From: Ciona intestinalis
Taxonomy: Eukaryota; Chordata; Ascidiacea; Phlebobranchia; Cionidae
NCBI RefSeq assembly: GCF_000224145.3
Contig: NW_004190496.2
Span: 124,001-188,000 of the forward strand
Reading direction: 5' to 3'
DNA: 64,000 bases
Within the stretch, counting starts at the first letter, position 1, and the number at the start of each line of letters is the position of its first letter. Positions 33,327-46,800 of the stretch are shown one piece after another. The position numbers and the translations under genes are program-made. The notes under the pieces were generated by a model. That model was not told where the DNA came from and did no database searches. It worked only from the letters and a program-made list of their open reading frames with translations.

Positions 33327-36052
33327 ATGGAAAGACATCTAAGACGAGAAGCTAACCGCGCCGAAAGGGTATGTTTTTCTTATAGCTGTTTACCTATTGC
33401 AATATTAGCCGGTAAAATAGTAGCGTGTGTAACAGAATTAACGTATAGAACAATGTTTAAAAAATCGCTTTTACTAGTTACTTTAATAACGATATATATT
33501 GATATTACTATACAAGGGGTGAAATTTATTAAAACAACGTGAAAACGAAGAACGATGCGCTGTGAAACGGCTTTAAGTTTATATGGCGGTATATGCGTTA
33601 TAGTATAGTTCAAAATTTAGATTATAACAGTCGAGCACGAACTACGCTGTTCTCCGCCCATAGTAACACAGAGGGTATTGGTTGCTATGAATTTACACGC
33701 CATACAATAGGTTTTGCGATCTTGTTTGTTATTTCTATGCACCTGAAATTATATGACATTTTTAAAGGAAATAACAGTAAATTGCATCTCCTGCCCAAAT
33801 TTTTCAAAATTGAAATATAGTAGGAAAAAGGGGGTGATAAGATACCATTTCATCATAGTTTCTCGTTCTAATAAACAAAGAGCTCTTAACGAATAAAACC
33901 GTATCCTCACGACTCCCACAGACTGTTGTTAATTGTCTAAAACACGATTAAAATATTTGGATATATACTATGTACTAAAGGTGTCTCATCTTACCCTACC
34001 CTTTACTATATATTTTACGTAGCAAGAGGTGAAAGCGGAGAGACAAGAGCAAAGGCTGCACAACAGAGCCATTAATGCTGCATTACATGGGAATGTTGGA
34101 AAAGCAATTCGACTCGAAGCGAAATCTAATGCTGCTCATCACAGGTAAAAGCTGGTTTAGCAAATAAAAAGGTTTAAAAAGTAAAATAAAAAAGGCTGCT
34201 TATCAAATTAAAGTAGGTTATGTTTTCTTTCAAATGGCGTATAACGTTATTTCGTAATCGTGCTTTTTTAACAATTAACAACTAACAACAAAAATGGGAC
34301 CTTAAAAGAGAATAAAAACATGTCCCATTTTACCCCAACCCTACTATACGTTACAGAGCTGAGGACGCCCACCACCGTGAAGTGAATGCAAGAGCTGCAG
34401 CGAACTCTATGCACCATCACCATCATCACCATCATACACCTCCTCCACCAGTCCACCACCATCATCCTCCGCCACATCATCACTATCCACCTCATGTAAG
34501 ATGAATGGATGAACGATAAGTGAATATATGGGTGTATGAGTGAATGAATGGGTGCATAAATGGCGCGGATGAATGTGTAGGGGTAATAAGCCAATCATAG
34601 GACTCATGGCATGCCACATTACGGGAACTCACTCATATAGAATTAAATAGAAGATAAATGAATAAGCAAATGAAAGAATGGATGTTAATTATTTATCCTC
34701 GCGTGGATTAAATAGCGCCCCACTCGTGTAGGTGCGGGCTCGAAAACCTTGGAAGCCGCAGATAAAAAAAAAATAAAGTTAGATGTGTGTGTGGTAACTG
34801 ATAAAGCTAATACAGCCATAATAGAAACAAAAATGAACTACAATAAAGGTACCACACCATTTAAATGTTCCAAACCCCGCGTGTCGGTATAAACATAAAC
34901 TATACACCGTTCCCATGCAATATAGTTTGCGAAAACAAACAAATAGCGGTTTATAAATACAACAAAATATGGCTAAGCTGACTGTGGACAATTAATCGGA
35001 GCTGTAAGAGCAAAGCGCGAAATGTGTGCTAATACGTCATGTGGCAGCACGAGTGTTTGCTGCATGATATCTGTGTGCTCTCGACGAAACTTAGTCAGCA
35101 AAAACATTTTTCTCGTGTCATATTTACTGCTATATTGGTACAACAGAATAACTTATACACCAAGTTTTATCAAGTCTTTGGGTCGTGTAACTTAAACTGC
35201 ATTCTATAAAGTTACGTTGGTATATATTTTTATTGCTGAAAACAGCATAAAAAATTGTTTCCAATAAGACCAAAACTCAAATCAAGCATTAAGAAATATT
35301 TTCACGTGCTGCTTTTATTTCCCGTTGGGTTATAAATAGATGTATATGATTCATCACATAAAAGCCACACTATCCTGCGCTTCTGCATTAGCTTATAAAT
35401 AATTAGGCTGTTTATTTAACCGCGCCGTTTTTTGTCAGTAACTGCAAAGTGTATGCGAATATTTATTTAATTATTCTAACTCGATCTTGTTTTACAGTGT
35501 CCCCCCCATTACCCCGTGGGTGTAGCACCCTCTCCAAGACATGGGTATCCTGGTTACCCACCTTATCCTCAAGGACCCGGTAAATTACCTTCATACATTT
35601 AAGTTAAAAAGCGTCTAATCAAGGAAAACCTTTACTTTATTGGCATGTATATATATATATATATAGTAGGGCGGGGGAAGATGGGACACCTTTAGCACCT
35701 AATATCCAGATATCCGTATATATGTTTTAAACAACTAACAACCGTCTGTGGAAATTGTGATGATACAGTTTTATAACTCTTTGTGTGTTTTTTGTTTGCT
35801 ACTAAATTGGAAGAAAAAAAAATAGAATAAATAGGAGTCCCATCTTCCCCCACCCTACTATACGAGTTTTATTCTCATGCCATTTGTTTAGTAGCAAACA
35901 AAGAATAATTATAAATACAAAGTTTTATTACCCCACCTTCGCGACTCTAAAATAGCGTTGTTAATCACTAAACCCATAACTGATCAGGTTTTCTTAATGA
36001 AAAAAAATAACAAATTATTTTATTTTTACCAGGCCACCACCACCACTACTGA
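33327..36052 (+). CDS. Small histidine/proline-rich protein, unknown function
   Basis: Five exons join in phase: 33327-33368, 34023-34144, 34357-34495, 35498-35579, 36033-36052 (405 nt, 134 residues). The first 70 residues are highly charged and probably helical, rich in Arg, Glu, Ala and His (MERHLRREANRAER, QEVKAERQEQRL). Then come runs of eight, four and three histidines separated by proline blocks, a Gly-Tyr-Pro segment (GYPGYPPYPQGPG), and the end HHHHY. About 22 of the last 62 residues are histidine, encoded by a mix of CAC and CAT, so it is not a pure triplet expansion. There is no signal peptide, so it should be intracellular. The stretches suggest metal binding or phase separation; this is inference. 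A TATA box precedes it and AATAAA (36093-36098) follows. I do not recognise a family. Confidence 0.75.
33816..34010 (-). mobile_element. MITE-A copy ending 12 bases before an exon
   Basis: Starts TATAGTAGGAAAAAGGGGGT and ends CTACCCTTTACTATATA, in reverse orientation relative to the 38112 copy. The acceptor of intron 1 (AG at 34021-34022) follows almost directly. Confidence 0.8.
34245..34348 (+). mobile_element. MITE-A right half, ending 8 bases before an exon
   Basis: AACAATTAACAACTAACAAC, AATGGGACCTTAAAAGAGAA and TCCCATTTTACCCCAACCCT, then CTATACGTTACAG, which is the acceptor of intron 2 (exon at 34357). Confidence 0.7.
34575..34725 (+). repeat. SINE tail module and body fragment
   Basis: AGCCAATCATAGGACTCATG, GCATGCCACATTACGGGAAC and TTATCCTCGCGTGG. 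In intron 3 of the histidine-rich gene. Confidence 0.5.
35663..35864 (+). mobile_element. MITE-A, full-length copy
   Basis: Starts TATAGTAGGGCGGGGGAAGA inside a (TA)n run and ends CATCTTCCCCCACCCTACTA. It lies in the last intron of the histidine-rich gene. The flanking TA repeat fits TA target preference. Confidence 0.85.
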
Positions 36053-36092
36053 AAACCTGTTTGAACAAGCGTGTATAAAGTTGATGTTGCAT

Positions 36093-36098
36093 AATAAA
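36093..36098 (+). terminator. Polyadenylation signal AATAAA
   Basis: Lies 41 bases after the stop of the histidine-rich gene. Confidence 0.6.
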
Positions 36099-36194
36099 TC
36101 GAATCCTACACATTTTTTAATTTAATGTGAAAGCTTATACACCATCGCATTAATGACCAAACTCAATCATACCAGCAATGTAAACCTCAATAAA

Positions 36195-36310
36195 CAATTA
36201 CCCACAAAGTTACATACGTTGTAACTTGTATGCGGCACGAGGTGTATGAAACAGAACACCCGTGTTATAACGCCTGTTGTTCTCCGACAATGTGAGGATA
36301 AAACAAGTTA
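36195..36310 (+). repeat. Composite SINE body fragment
   Basis: CCACAAAGTTACATACGTTG, GGCACGAGGTGTATGAAACA and GTTATAACGCCTGTTGTTCT. Intergenic. Confidence 0.7.
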
Positions 36311-37890
36311 CATTCATTCGTACTGTTTGATTATTTTTTGCAATTTCTAATTTTCCAATCTCATTACCGTATTTGTATTGTTAGCTTCCGAAGGGTACAC
36401 GTGCAATAGACTCTTGTATATACATTGTTATTACGCTTATGTTGTTTCCGACCCCGTTATAACGCATGCCTTGTTACACCCCATCTTACTACACATATGA
36501 CTGTGTGTGCATAATTACTGAGACGTACCATGTATGTATTTGAATATTGTTGTATATAATATATGATTGATCCAATTTTAAATAGATTGTGGTTTCCGGT
36601 TTAAGAGTATTCTATATTGACTATATAAATATAACTGTTACCCTCGCGTGGCGGGAAAACAGTACACTTGTTTTGTTCCAAAAATTTTCTGTGAAATGAA
36701 AGATACAGAAATATTCACATTTATTATTTTAAACTAAAACTTATACAGAAACTGTCTTCAAAATCACCCGACAATATTCGAAATTAAGCCATGGCTTGTT
36801 TGTAGGTTTCCGGTAGGTGGCCCTAAAGGGCGACCAAGAAAATATGACGTCATAAGATACGGAAATCGGTCTGCTGTGTGATCTAATTTGATTCACCACG
36901 TATTTAAACAAGGCAGCGCAGGCGACAACAGAACGCTAAACATATTTCTCCCGGAAATTAGATCAGACATGTATGTGCATCAGAATAGCGCCTAATTAAA
37001 AGAATGACTAACGGAAGACAATAGCCCTAAGCGATGGCCTGTTTAAAATAAACTGGGACGAAATTTTTGCGTGTATAATAATACTCGCTAACTAAACTGT
37101 CAATGTATGTATTTATACAAGATTTGGTCGAGTAAGCAATAACACAGAAATAAGGAAACGAGTTAAGTTTCCGTTCCACGCGTGCGTTTGTGTGTAAACA
37201 AGTACTCAATATATATAGAAATGTGAACTGTCTTTGAGTTGGAAATGTAAACAAGAGAAGTCGTATAAGCAAGTTTACAAGCCAATACAACGTTATACGG
37301 GTTTAGTTATTGGGTGTAGGATATAGTGTAAATATACTATTGAGTGTCTGTATATAGAATTCTGTCGTTTTTAAACTGAATGGTTTTATTAACGATTGCA
37401 ACTACGCAATAGGATAATGGAACTGGTTAGTGCGATTTTCCATTCAGAAAAACGGGGCTCACTAGAATTTCCTGGTAACTTGTAGCTAAACGCGCAGTAT
37501 AAGCGACACGAACGATCAAGTCCTAGCGAATGCAACCAAATTGATGGCAAAGGGAATTGGTGGTTAATGCTGAACACGATTCAAAGTGGGCAGAGCTGCA
37601 TCGCGTTTTTCTGGCTCTTTAGAAACCGGAAAACGTTGGTGGTGGTTGACTTTGTATAAGCTAGACGGCACGTGCAGTTTGTGCAGGCAGGGTAACTGTG
37701 TAGTGCAAATAAGATAGTAATTCTGAGATTCCTTTTTTTAAAGATAATGACATAGACAGTATATAGCGAAAAGGCGCATGTTTAATTCTTAAATAAAGTA
37801 CATTTGTTTTAGTTTTGCGACAATGTTATAGGTTCGATAAGTTGTATAGGCAAGCATTATATAATGAAGTATAGGAATCGTTAAAACAAT

Positions 37891-40800
37891 ATGTGGTACC
37901 ATTTGATCGTTGCGGTTTTGCTGGTCAATTTTATCAGCAATACCAACTGCCTTATAAGGAATGCCGAACTTCAAGTGACTGCAAGTAATCTTTCAAGCCA
38001 GATCGTCGGGTTTTCGGTTTGTCCGCAACAAGGAAACGGTAGGTTGTCTTTCGTTGTGTATTTATAGCAGAGTGGGAAAAGATATTTCTATTTTCTCGTT
38101 CCCTTTAGTAGTATAGTAGGGTGGGGGAAGATGGGACACTTTTAACACATAATTTCAAATAACCTGACCGTGTTTTAAACAATTAACAACGGTCTGTGGA
38201 AGTTGTAAGGATACGGTTTCATAATTCTTTGAATGTTCTTTGTTTACTACCAAATGGAAAGAGAAAACAAAATGAAAAGGTGTCCCATCATCCCCCACCC
38301 TACTATATATTTGGTTTACGAATCAATATAGAGTTTATGAATAGCAGGGTGGGGTAAAACGGGACACCTTAGCACATAATATCGAAATATCTTGATCGTA
38401 TTTTAAAAAATTAACAACGTTCTACGAGAGTCGTGAGGGTACGATTTTATAATTCTTTGAATTTTCTTTGTTTATTACCAAATGGAACAAGAAAGACGAA
38501 TAAAAAAAGGTCCCATTTTGCCCCAATCTACTTATATATGAACTTAAATGCGTGCAGTTGAATACATAGACTACCTACGTTGGTGACATATAGGCAAGGT
38601 ATAATATGGAAGACAAAACGTGACGTAATGCGTAGTTCCGCTGTACAATGTTGTTGCTGGTGTATGACGCATATAACCTACATTATATAGTGTATTGTCC
38701 AGACAAAAGCAGAACTGGTTATTCAAATTTCAAACTATAAAAGGTTTTAAAAATCTACTGAAAGTCGTTATTGTAAAAAACAAGTCGTAATATTACGTCA
38801 TAGATTGTTAAGTATTTGGTTCATTTCGGTTTCCCTCAAACAACCGGAAATGATGTAATGGATCAGTTAATCATGGCGGACTCTTGTGTTATTAACCGAT
38901 AAATAGAACAGTTCTGACCACTGTAAGAAGACTCATTCAACAAGTAGTATTTTTTTATTGTTTATTTATCTTATCTTTCCCAAAATTTGTTATTATTTTG
39001 ATTGGTACTTTCGTCTCTGGTACTTCCCCTGCAATGAAAGTTTAGTGTTTAGATTTTTACCAATAGCCTACATAAATTGGGATAATCAGTTCGGGGTTAT
39101 TTCAGGTCAAACCAACTTGGAATTTCAGCAAAGCTTGCTGTCAGGTGGCGATTTATACGTGGGGGGAACCAACCAAATAATTCAGCTATTTTCACATAAT
39201 TTGACTCTAAACAAGCAAGTTGCAATTGGACCTGGAAATGACAGCACAGATTGTACAGCTGCACCGTTTTGCGATCAGTCCCCATGCGGAACAACAGTGC
39301 TTTCGTGCATGAATAACTATGTACACCTGATGTTAAAATACAGATACAGTTTCCTAACATGTGGTACACTGTATGAAGCCTGTCAGATGCTTAACAGCTC
39401 CACACTGCAAGAGATTGGGAATCTTCAGTGTGCAAATATGCGACCATCTTTACGTGATAAAGCTGCAAAATTTGTCGCTGCCATTCACGAAACAGCTCCA
39501 AGCAATGCCACAGACATTCTTTATACTGGTGGAAAAAACACAATTACTGTATACCGCGTACCGTCCTCAGCAAATCCTACTTTAACAGCTGAAATGTTCA
39601 AACCTTATGTGGAAGATATGGCTCCTCCGACACGGACATTCCTCCTTGCCTGGTCAACCCCTACGTACGCGTATATATTATGGCGACAAAGTGGAACCCC
39701 AAGCAAAACCATGTTGGCACGATACTGCCATGCGTCTATTACAGGCCCGAATCCGAACGGAGACAGATCATACACTGAGACTGAAATTCGATGCGAAAGA
39801 AGTGGATCTAGTTATACAGAACCCATCCATGCATTTCATGCTAATGGGACACTGTATGTTCTAATGAACCAAACTAACAGTTACATCATATGTTCAACAT
39901 CAGTCACTACTTTAAACAGCCATATTGAAGGAGCAAGAAGGGATTGTTTTAGTGGACCTACACGTAATGCAGAACTGTTCGACAAAGATGTAAAAAATTG
40001 TGGAAATTACACGCATCAAACATCATGGGTAAGATAATTTTGTAAACTTATTTTACCATTTAAAATAACACTTAAAGGTTATGTATTGGATGAACAATAA
40101 ACCTAAGTTTTTCTAATGTAGCCTTGGTATCCTGCTACATTTAATAACCACTCAAACATACAAGACAGAAAGGTTATAAGGCTCTTATTAAGCATCTGGT
40201 TGACCTGAAATTGAGAAATAACACTTAATTTGTAATGAAAGATACATTCTAATTTGCCTAAATTTTGGGTCACCACGTTTTTGCTTAAAAACTACCTATC
40301 TATAACAGTTAACATGTGAAGTACCTAAGGATGATTTTGTCTTCATTTCCTCACCTGTCCGTTCTCTACAAGCCGTGCAGATGAGGTTGGAGATGTCGTG
40401 GCCAGTTAGTAAAATGGAAAATCCAATTTCATTTGTTGCTACAAAAGTAAATGGTCACGCTGTTGCATTCATTGGCACAGACAGAGGAACAATTGAAAAG
40501 GTAACATCAGCCCACTGTTTGAAATTTTTTAGGTGGGGTTGTGTGAATAAGAGTGCCCAGTGGTTTCTTATCAGTTGTTCAAACTGTTAGCTATAAAAAA
40601 AAATTAAGCAAAAAATAATAACCCACAAAGTTACAAATGTGGTGACTCACAAGCGGGCATGAGATGTATGGAAAAAAACATTCATGAATCCTGTTTTAAG
40701 AGGGTTATTGCCTCGCCAAGCAAGGTTAATATATAACATATATTTATTTATTTACCAGTTACCTAATTTAGTAAATCATAAAATTTTATTTCTATCTGCT

Positions 40801-43800
40801 CTTTAAAAGCAATCAGCTGCATCCCTTATGTCTAATTCGTGCCAACAGGTTAGACTTGGCAATTCATCACCAGTGATCGAATCAATCCTAACTCAATCTA
40901 ATGATGCTGTGCTTGAAATAAACATTGATAATGCGAACAAACAAATAATTGGAATGACAAAGAACCAGGTGTGTAGCTTGTATTGTATCTCTGTATTCAG
41001 TGGCACAGCCAGAAAAAAAAATAAGGGGGGGATTATAAAATAAAATGTTTTTTTATTTATATAATTATTTTTTGGTTTCCCTAACCCCCTAGCTGCACAA
41101 CTATCTTTATGTGTATCTTTTGTATTAACACAGAAGTTCATAATATTTTCTATGTGAGTGAGGTTCTTGTGTAGGACATGGGGTTAAGGACATTAGCTCA
41201 TTACCCTAAACACCCAGGCCACTTTTGTAAGTAATTTAACTTCCCTGTGTGGCCAGTATGACTGGACTGCTTTCAAAACAAGGTCTTGGTCCAGAACAAG
41301 TCATAAACGTATGCTTTTACTAATAAAATACCTTATAACTGTGATATGTTTCGTGAATCTGGTCTTGATCCAGCACTCCCATTGTTGAATAATTCCCTTG
41401 TATTACAACAGAATACACCAAGTGCTACTTCAACTTAATTTTGTTTGCGGCTCATTGTTTGCGGCTCAAATTAGCAGCGAACAAAATTAGGTCCAACACA
41501 TGTTGTACCAAAACGTTCTAAAAGGATTAATAACTATATTGATGTTTTGCAAACATTTTTTTCAGTTTAGTCTAACTTTACATTGTTTATTATTCAGATT
41601 TTGACATTTGGATATTCTGACTGTCATCGTCAATACTCAACATGTGGTTCTTGTTTATTATCTCGAGACCCTTACTGCGGGTGGTGTGTGCTTTCTAACA
41701 GGTAAATCAAGTGACATGTTTTATCATTTCCAAATGAATGAATAAATGAATGTAACTTGCTTTATCCTTGCATGGTGGGGCAACAACAGTAGTTATAACA
41801 CGGGTATTCTGTTTCTTACACCTCGTGCCAGCCTACTAGTTAGCATATCTTTTACAATGTGGGCGATTGTTTTTAGAGAATTTTTTATACTTTTATGATG
41901 AATGTAATGGTTCATTAATATTTATTTAGATTCTGTGTATTCCCTGCATGTTTATTTATACAAGTAAAACTCACCCTCACCCTTCTACACACATGGTATT
42001 ACTTCATATTCCCCACATGTTATACAAGTTCACATAAAACTCACTCTTCATATTCTTCACAGTTGCACAAACAAGGAATCTTGTTCAAACTCCCAATCAA
42101 GCAGTCGGTGGGTGGAGCCAGATTCACCTGTCAATCATTGCCCGACTATTGTGTCGGTTTCTCCTACGGATATTTCTGTCAGTACTGTAACCAAGGTGAC
42201 AAGTTGTGGTTTTATCAAGTTATAAAACTAGCCATTGCGGGTGTATGTGTTTTGAGCAGTACACTTAATGAGAATTGCTCCAATCCAGTGTTCCCTTATG
42301 CGTAGTCCAAGTTGTCTGTCATACACTAAAAAAAATAAAAACATTTATCACCTATAAATTTACATATGTAGTTACTCATAATTGGACATGATGTGTATGA
42401 AACAGAGCAACCATGTTATAAAAACTATAGTTTTCTTACTAAGTAAGGTTAAATAAGTAACATTCATTTATTCAAAATCAGACCATTTAACCCAAACATG
42501 TATATTGCAACACACAATACCATTATATAATATTCCTGTTTATCATAGCATGACTTATGATGTAACAAAACGTGAGCATTTTAGCTACGATCGATCATTT
42601 GTCTTGGGCAATGACAAATAAATGACTAATTAATTCAGTGGTAGGAACTGTAAAGAAAGTAAGAGACATTACATATTACACTGTAGTAGCTACCAAGCAT
42701 TACATCATACTTAAGCTTGCTATTATAATATGCACATTACTAAAAGAGCAATTTTAAGTGTTCACAATTTAAATTTAGTGATTTGATATAATAAGGAATT
42801 CATTTCTGTAACAAATCTTTATCAACAATTTCATTAAATTTAACTACTACTAACTGTTATTAATCATTGCCAAGTATATAAATAAATATTGTTATTAAAA
42901 TGTTTATGTGTTTAGATGAATTTGACTTTTGGTGGTAACCCTCTTCCATCAAACTTGGGCAGTCCTTACATTTGTAAGTTCAGTGTTTCTGGCAACACTG
43001 GCTTAATCCCAAGTTCCAATCTTGATGCTAGAAACCGTTGCACTGTGACTGCAACTTCTGCTGCAATCATTCCAACAGGATATGGTGAGCTGATTATATA
43101 TGAATGTAACTTGCTGTATCAACATGAATGTTTGGGTTCATACACCTCGTGCCAGCCTACGGGTTACCATGTATGTTACTTTGTTGGTGATTTTTGTTAG
43201 TGACCCATTAGTGACCACTGGGTTTGAGCAAATGCCAGGTGTCTTGCCCAAAGACACATATTGCAGAGGTATATGGGCAATGACACCCATTATCTGAGTG
43301 TTTTTGTCTGGAGTAATAAATGTAAATGAAGCTATTACTTGTATAATGAAACAGAACACTCGTTTTATAAAGCCTGTCGTTTACTCGCCACACAACGATA
43401 AATAAACTACTTCTATTCATTTTCAAGTTTTGTTACAAATAAAAGTTCTGGCAAATACAAAGGGTGAACAACTTCTGTTTACATTTCCTACAAAAATCAC
43501 ACCTTGGTTTAAAATTCACTAAACAGTATATATCGCAGATCATTATAATGTCACTCTCCAACTGATGTTTAATGAGAACATTGTGACATCTTCAATTTTT
43601 CGCATTTACGACTGTTCAAGAATCAAAGAATTAAATCCAAATTCAATGTAAGGATATCTTATGGTTTTAGAATAAAGTTTTGACACAATAATCCTGTAAA
43701 ATTATTATATGACCATAGCTTTGTGTTAAGTTTCCTGTTACGCACACTTTCCTTTCAAATAGAACATCATTGTTGTCTGAGATACAAAACAATGGTATTA

Positions 43801-46800
43801 TCATAAAACCCCAAACAAACAAAATATAAAAATCCATACCTTGCAAAACCATCTGTGTCATTAGGTCACATTATATATTATAGACTGTCTGACATTTTTC
43901 CCTTATCTGTTCTTCAAACAACTAGGTGCAGATCTTGTGTAAACTCACCACAAAAGTGGGGATGTGTGTGGTGCAACAAACCTTACTCTTGTACACACCA
44001 ACAATGTGGTTCTGCCGCATCACAAATATCATCTTCAACAAACTGCTCTCTGGTTCGATCTGTTGCAAGTCCAACAGTTCCCATTTCAGTTGGTCAACTC
44101 CAAGATTTCCAACTTGAAACAAGCAACCTGAAACTGGTAATTGTATATCTTCGATATTTAATCTTTAAACCTGGTTCTGGTGCTTGCCAAGTGGTTGGAG
44201 TGCTTATTTTTATAGACTAGAGGATATGGTCTCAATATTGTCACCAGTGGGAAGTTATAGGTCCTTGGGCAAGACACTTAATGGCAATTGTTCCAATCTA
44301 GTAGTCCCCAATGGGGTGACCAAGTTAAAAATCTAAATCAAAGTATTGTTTAAAAAGTTACATATATATATATAAAATAAAGTGCAGCACTTTGCAATAA
44401 AAAATTATATATTTGATTTAGCGGGTAAACATTTTCGAAAGAAAACTTATTATTACATAAGCTATTCAACCAAAATACACTTAAATAGTAACATGGTTAT
44501 ACCTATATATATTGTAGGGTGTGAGCTACCGGTGTCAGTTCCGTTTTTGCGGAAGCACTCAAACATCTCCAGCCGTCATAAACATTTCCTCCATGATTGC
44601 TTCTTGTTCTATCAGTCCACAACAGGTGAGTGGAATGCATGGCAATATAAAACGACATGAATTTTATACAACATAAAAGGACTGTTTCTCTTTTCGAATA
44701 CGATAGCCAAGATTAAACTGATTTTTTAACAACAAATTAGTAACAAAACAACAGTTTTTAAAACCTTGGCAATGGTACTAAACCCCACAACACAGTAGAA
44801 AATTAATTTATTTTGAATTGTATTTAATGGAAACAAATTAAAGTGTAACTAAAAAAAGTTTAAGTAAAGACATTAATACTTGTACAGTTTTAACCAATGC
44901 ACTTATTATGGCCTTCTATATTTTTGTTGTTTTAAACTTAATTTGCCAACTTGCTGTAAGAGATGAGTTGTTTTGACATTTTAACTTATGTGTGGAGAAC
45001 AGAAACAAACACTTTATCAAATGTAATCAATATCCTGTACAAGTTGGTAATCATTTCAACTATTTCCTGAATGTCACACTGGTAACATGGCATGTACAAA
45101 ACACGCAGTGTTTCTGTTTGTTCCTAACCAGTTCGGCATTAGGCCAAGGTTTCAATAAACCTTCAAGTGTGCTAGGCATTTCCTGAATAGTCAATGCACA
45201 TGCAGTATTATGCTATGAATCATAAACCACACTGGACCATTGGCATGTTTTGCAAAAGTGTGCAATGAATGAAAACAAATATTTAATGCACGATATTTTT
45301 ATAAACAATATTATCCTTATAAGTCCTTGTATGTCTGAACCATTTAACATTAACTCTTATATGTGTATAACCATTTAACATCCGTTAATGGGAAATACGT
45401 TTTCAGTGCGTGTTGACATTTGAAACCAAAACATTGCTCAATACATTAATACAAGCTATTTAAAGTGTAATACAAAATTACATACAACATATTTGAGCAT
45501 ATTTGTTACAACATTTAACTTATATCATACACATCTTATAAACTTGATTAAAGTTGTTACACAAAATTTCTTTTCAGTTTCAGTGTCCTAAAAAAGAATT
45601 CCCCATTCGAGTTGCGCTTATAACCGGAGATTACGTAATTGATTCAACCTCAGTAACAGCAAACTCAGGTGAGCTCATCTCTATCTGAGTAATTTAAGTC
45701 ATGTATTTCGTTGATACCATGGGCGTATGTGTCTTTGGGAAGGACAATTAACGGCAATTGCTCCAACCAAGTGGTCACTAATATGTTGCCTAAATTGGCC
45801 GCCTTACATAAAAAAAATTCCCAAAAAATATAATTTTCCACAAAGTTACATATGTGGTAACTTACAAGCTGGCACGAGGTGTATGAAACAGAACACACGT
45901 GTTATAGGACTGTCATTTTTCAGCCATTTATTCATTTCCTCAACGTAATGATCATGGTTATACCTTTGTTTCTGTATGTTTATTGAGTCATACTATATCC
46001 GCAAAAAAAGACGAGGAGATAATAATGAGTCATTGTTATGTATGTCGGTCACAAATCTAGTCTGACCAAGTTTTTGAGATTAAATATTTTATTAATACAG
46101 TTAATAACGGATTCACAAAAAAACCCAACAATGTTTACTTGTGTTGCCCAAAATATCACTGCAAGGGTTTTTTATACCTTATAAATTTTATTTATTTATC
46201 CTTGTGTGGTGGGAGCCACAGTCGTTATAACACGGGTTTTTCTGTTTCATACATATCATGCCCGCTTCTGAGTTACTATGCATGTACCTTTGTGAGTGAA
46301 TATTTGGTAACTTTTTGTATGGTTGAAAATATAAAAAAAACTATCTAAAACAGAACACCTGTGTTATTTGTCGTTTTTCCACCACATAAGAATAAATAAA
46401 TGGCATTCATTTATCGAGTATTACATTATTGTTGCAACTTAGGGTGCTTTCTATTACATAAGTAGCCTACTAAAGGAAATTGTGTCACCGCATGCATCCT
46501 ACTACCACTAACACCACACATTACATTTATATTCCAGTTCAAGGTTTTAACTGCAGTGCTCAATCAATTAGTTGTGGCCAATGTGTTTCTTTCCATGAGA
46601 ACTACACTCAATGTGCATGGTGTGAAAATAAATGCAAACTCACAAGCGCTTGCACCACCAGCCCAATTACTACCATTCATCAGTGTGGTTCACCACAAAT
46701 AACCAGTGTATGTTACATTTACTATTAGCATGTCTGCTTACATGTATGTTGTATTTACTATTAGTTTGTTTATTTATTCTGTGCGTTTTAACTACTGTTG

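Larger units (their letters stand above)
36053..37890. other. Intergenic region upstream of plexin
   Basis: Holds the poly(A) signal above, a SINE body fragment at 36195-36310, a short MITE-A end near 36475, and then about 1.4 kb of AT-rich sequence with no exon found. The plexin promoter should lie in the right part; no TATA box is obvious. Confidence 0.5.

Noticed and set aside
34268..34619. Two overlapping minus-strand frames with Met/Val-rich runs
   Set aside because: They are the antisense of the His/Pro-coding exon 34357-34495 and adjoining repeats.
38958..39105. Upstream extension of the long plexin frame
   Set aside because: The open frame is chance extension into intron 1; the acceptor TTTCAG at 39105 and the signal-peptide exon at 37891 give the proper protein.
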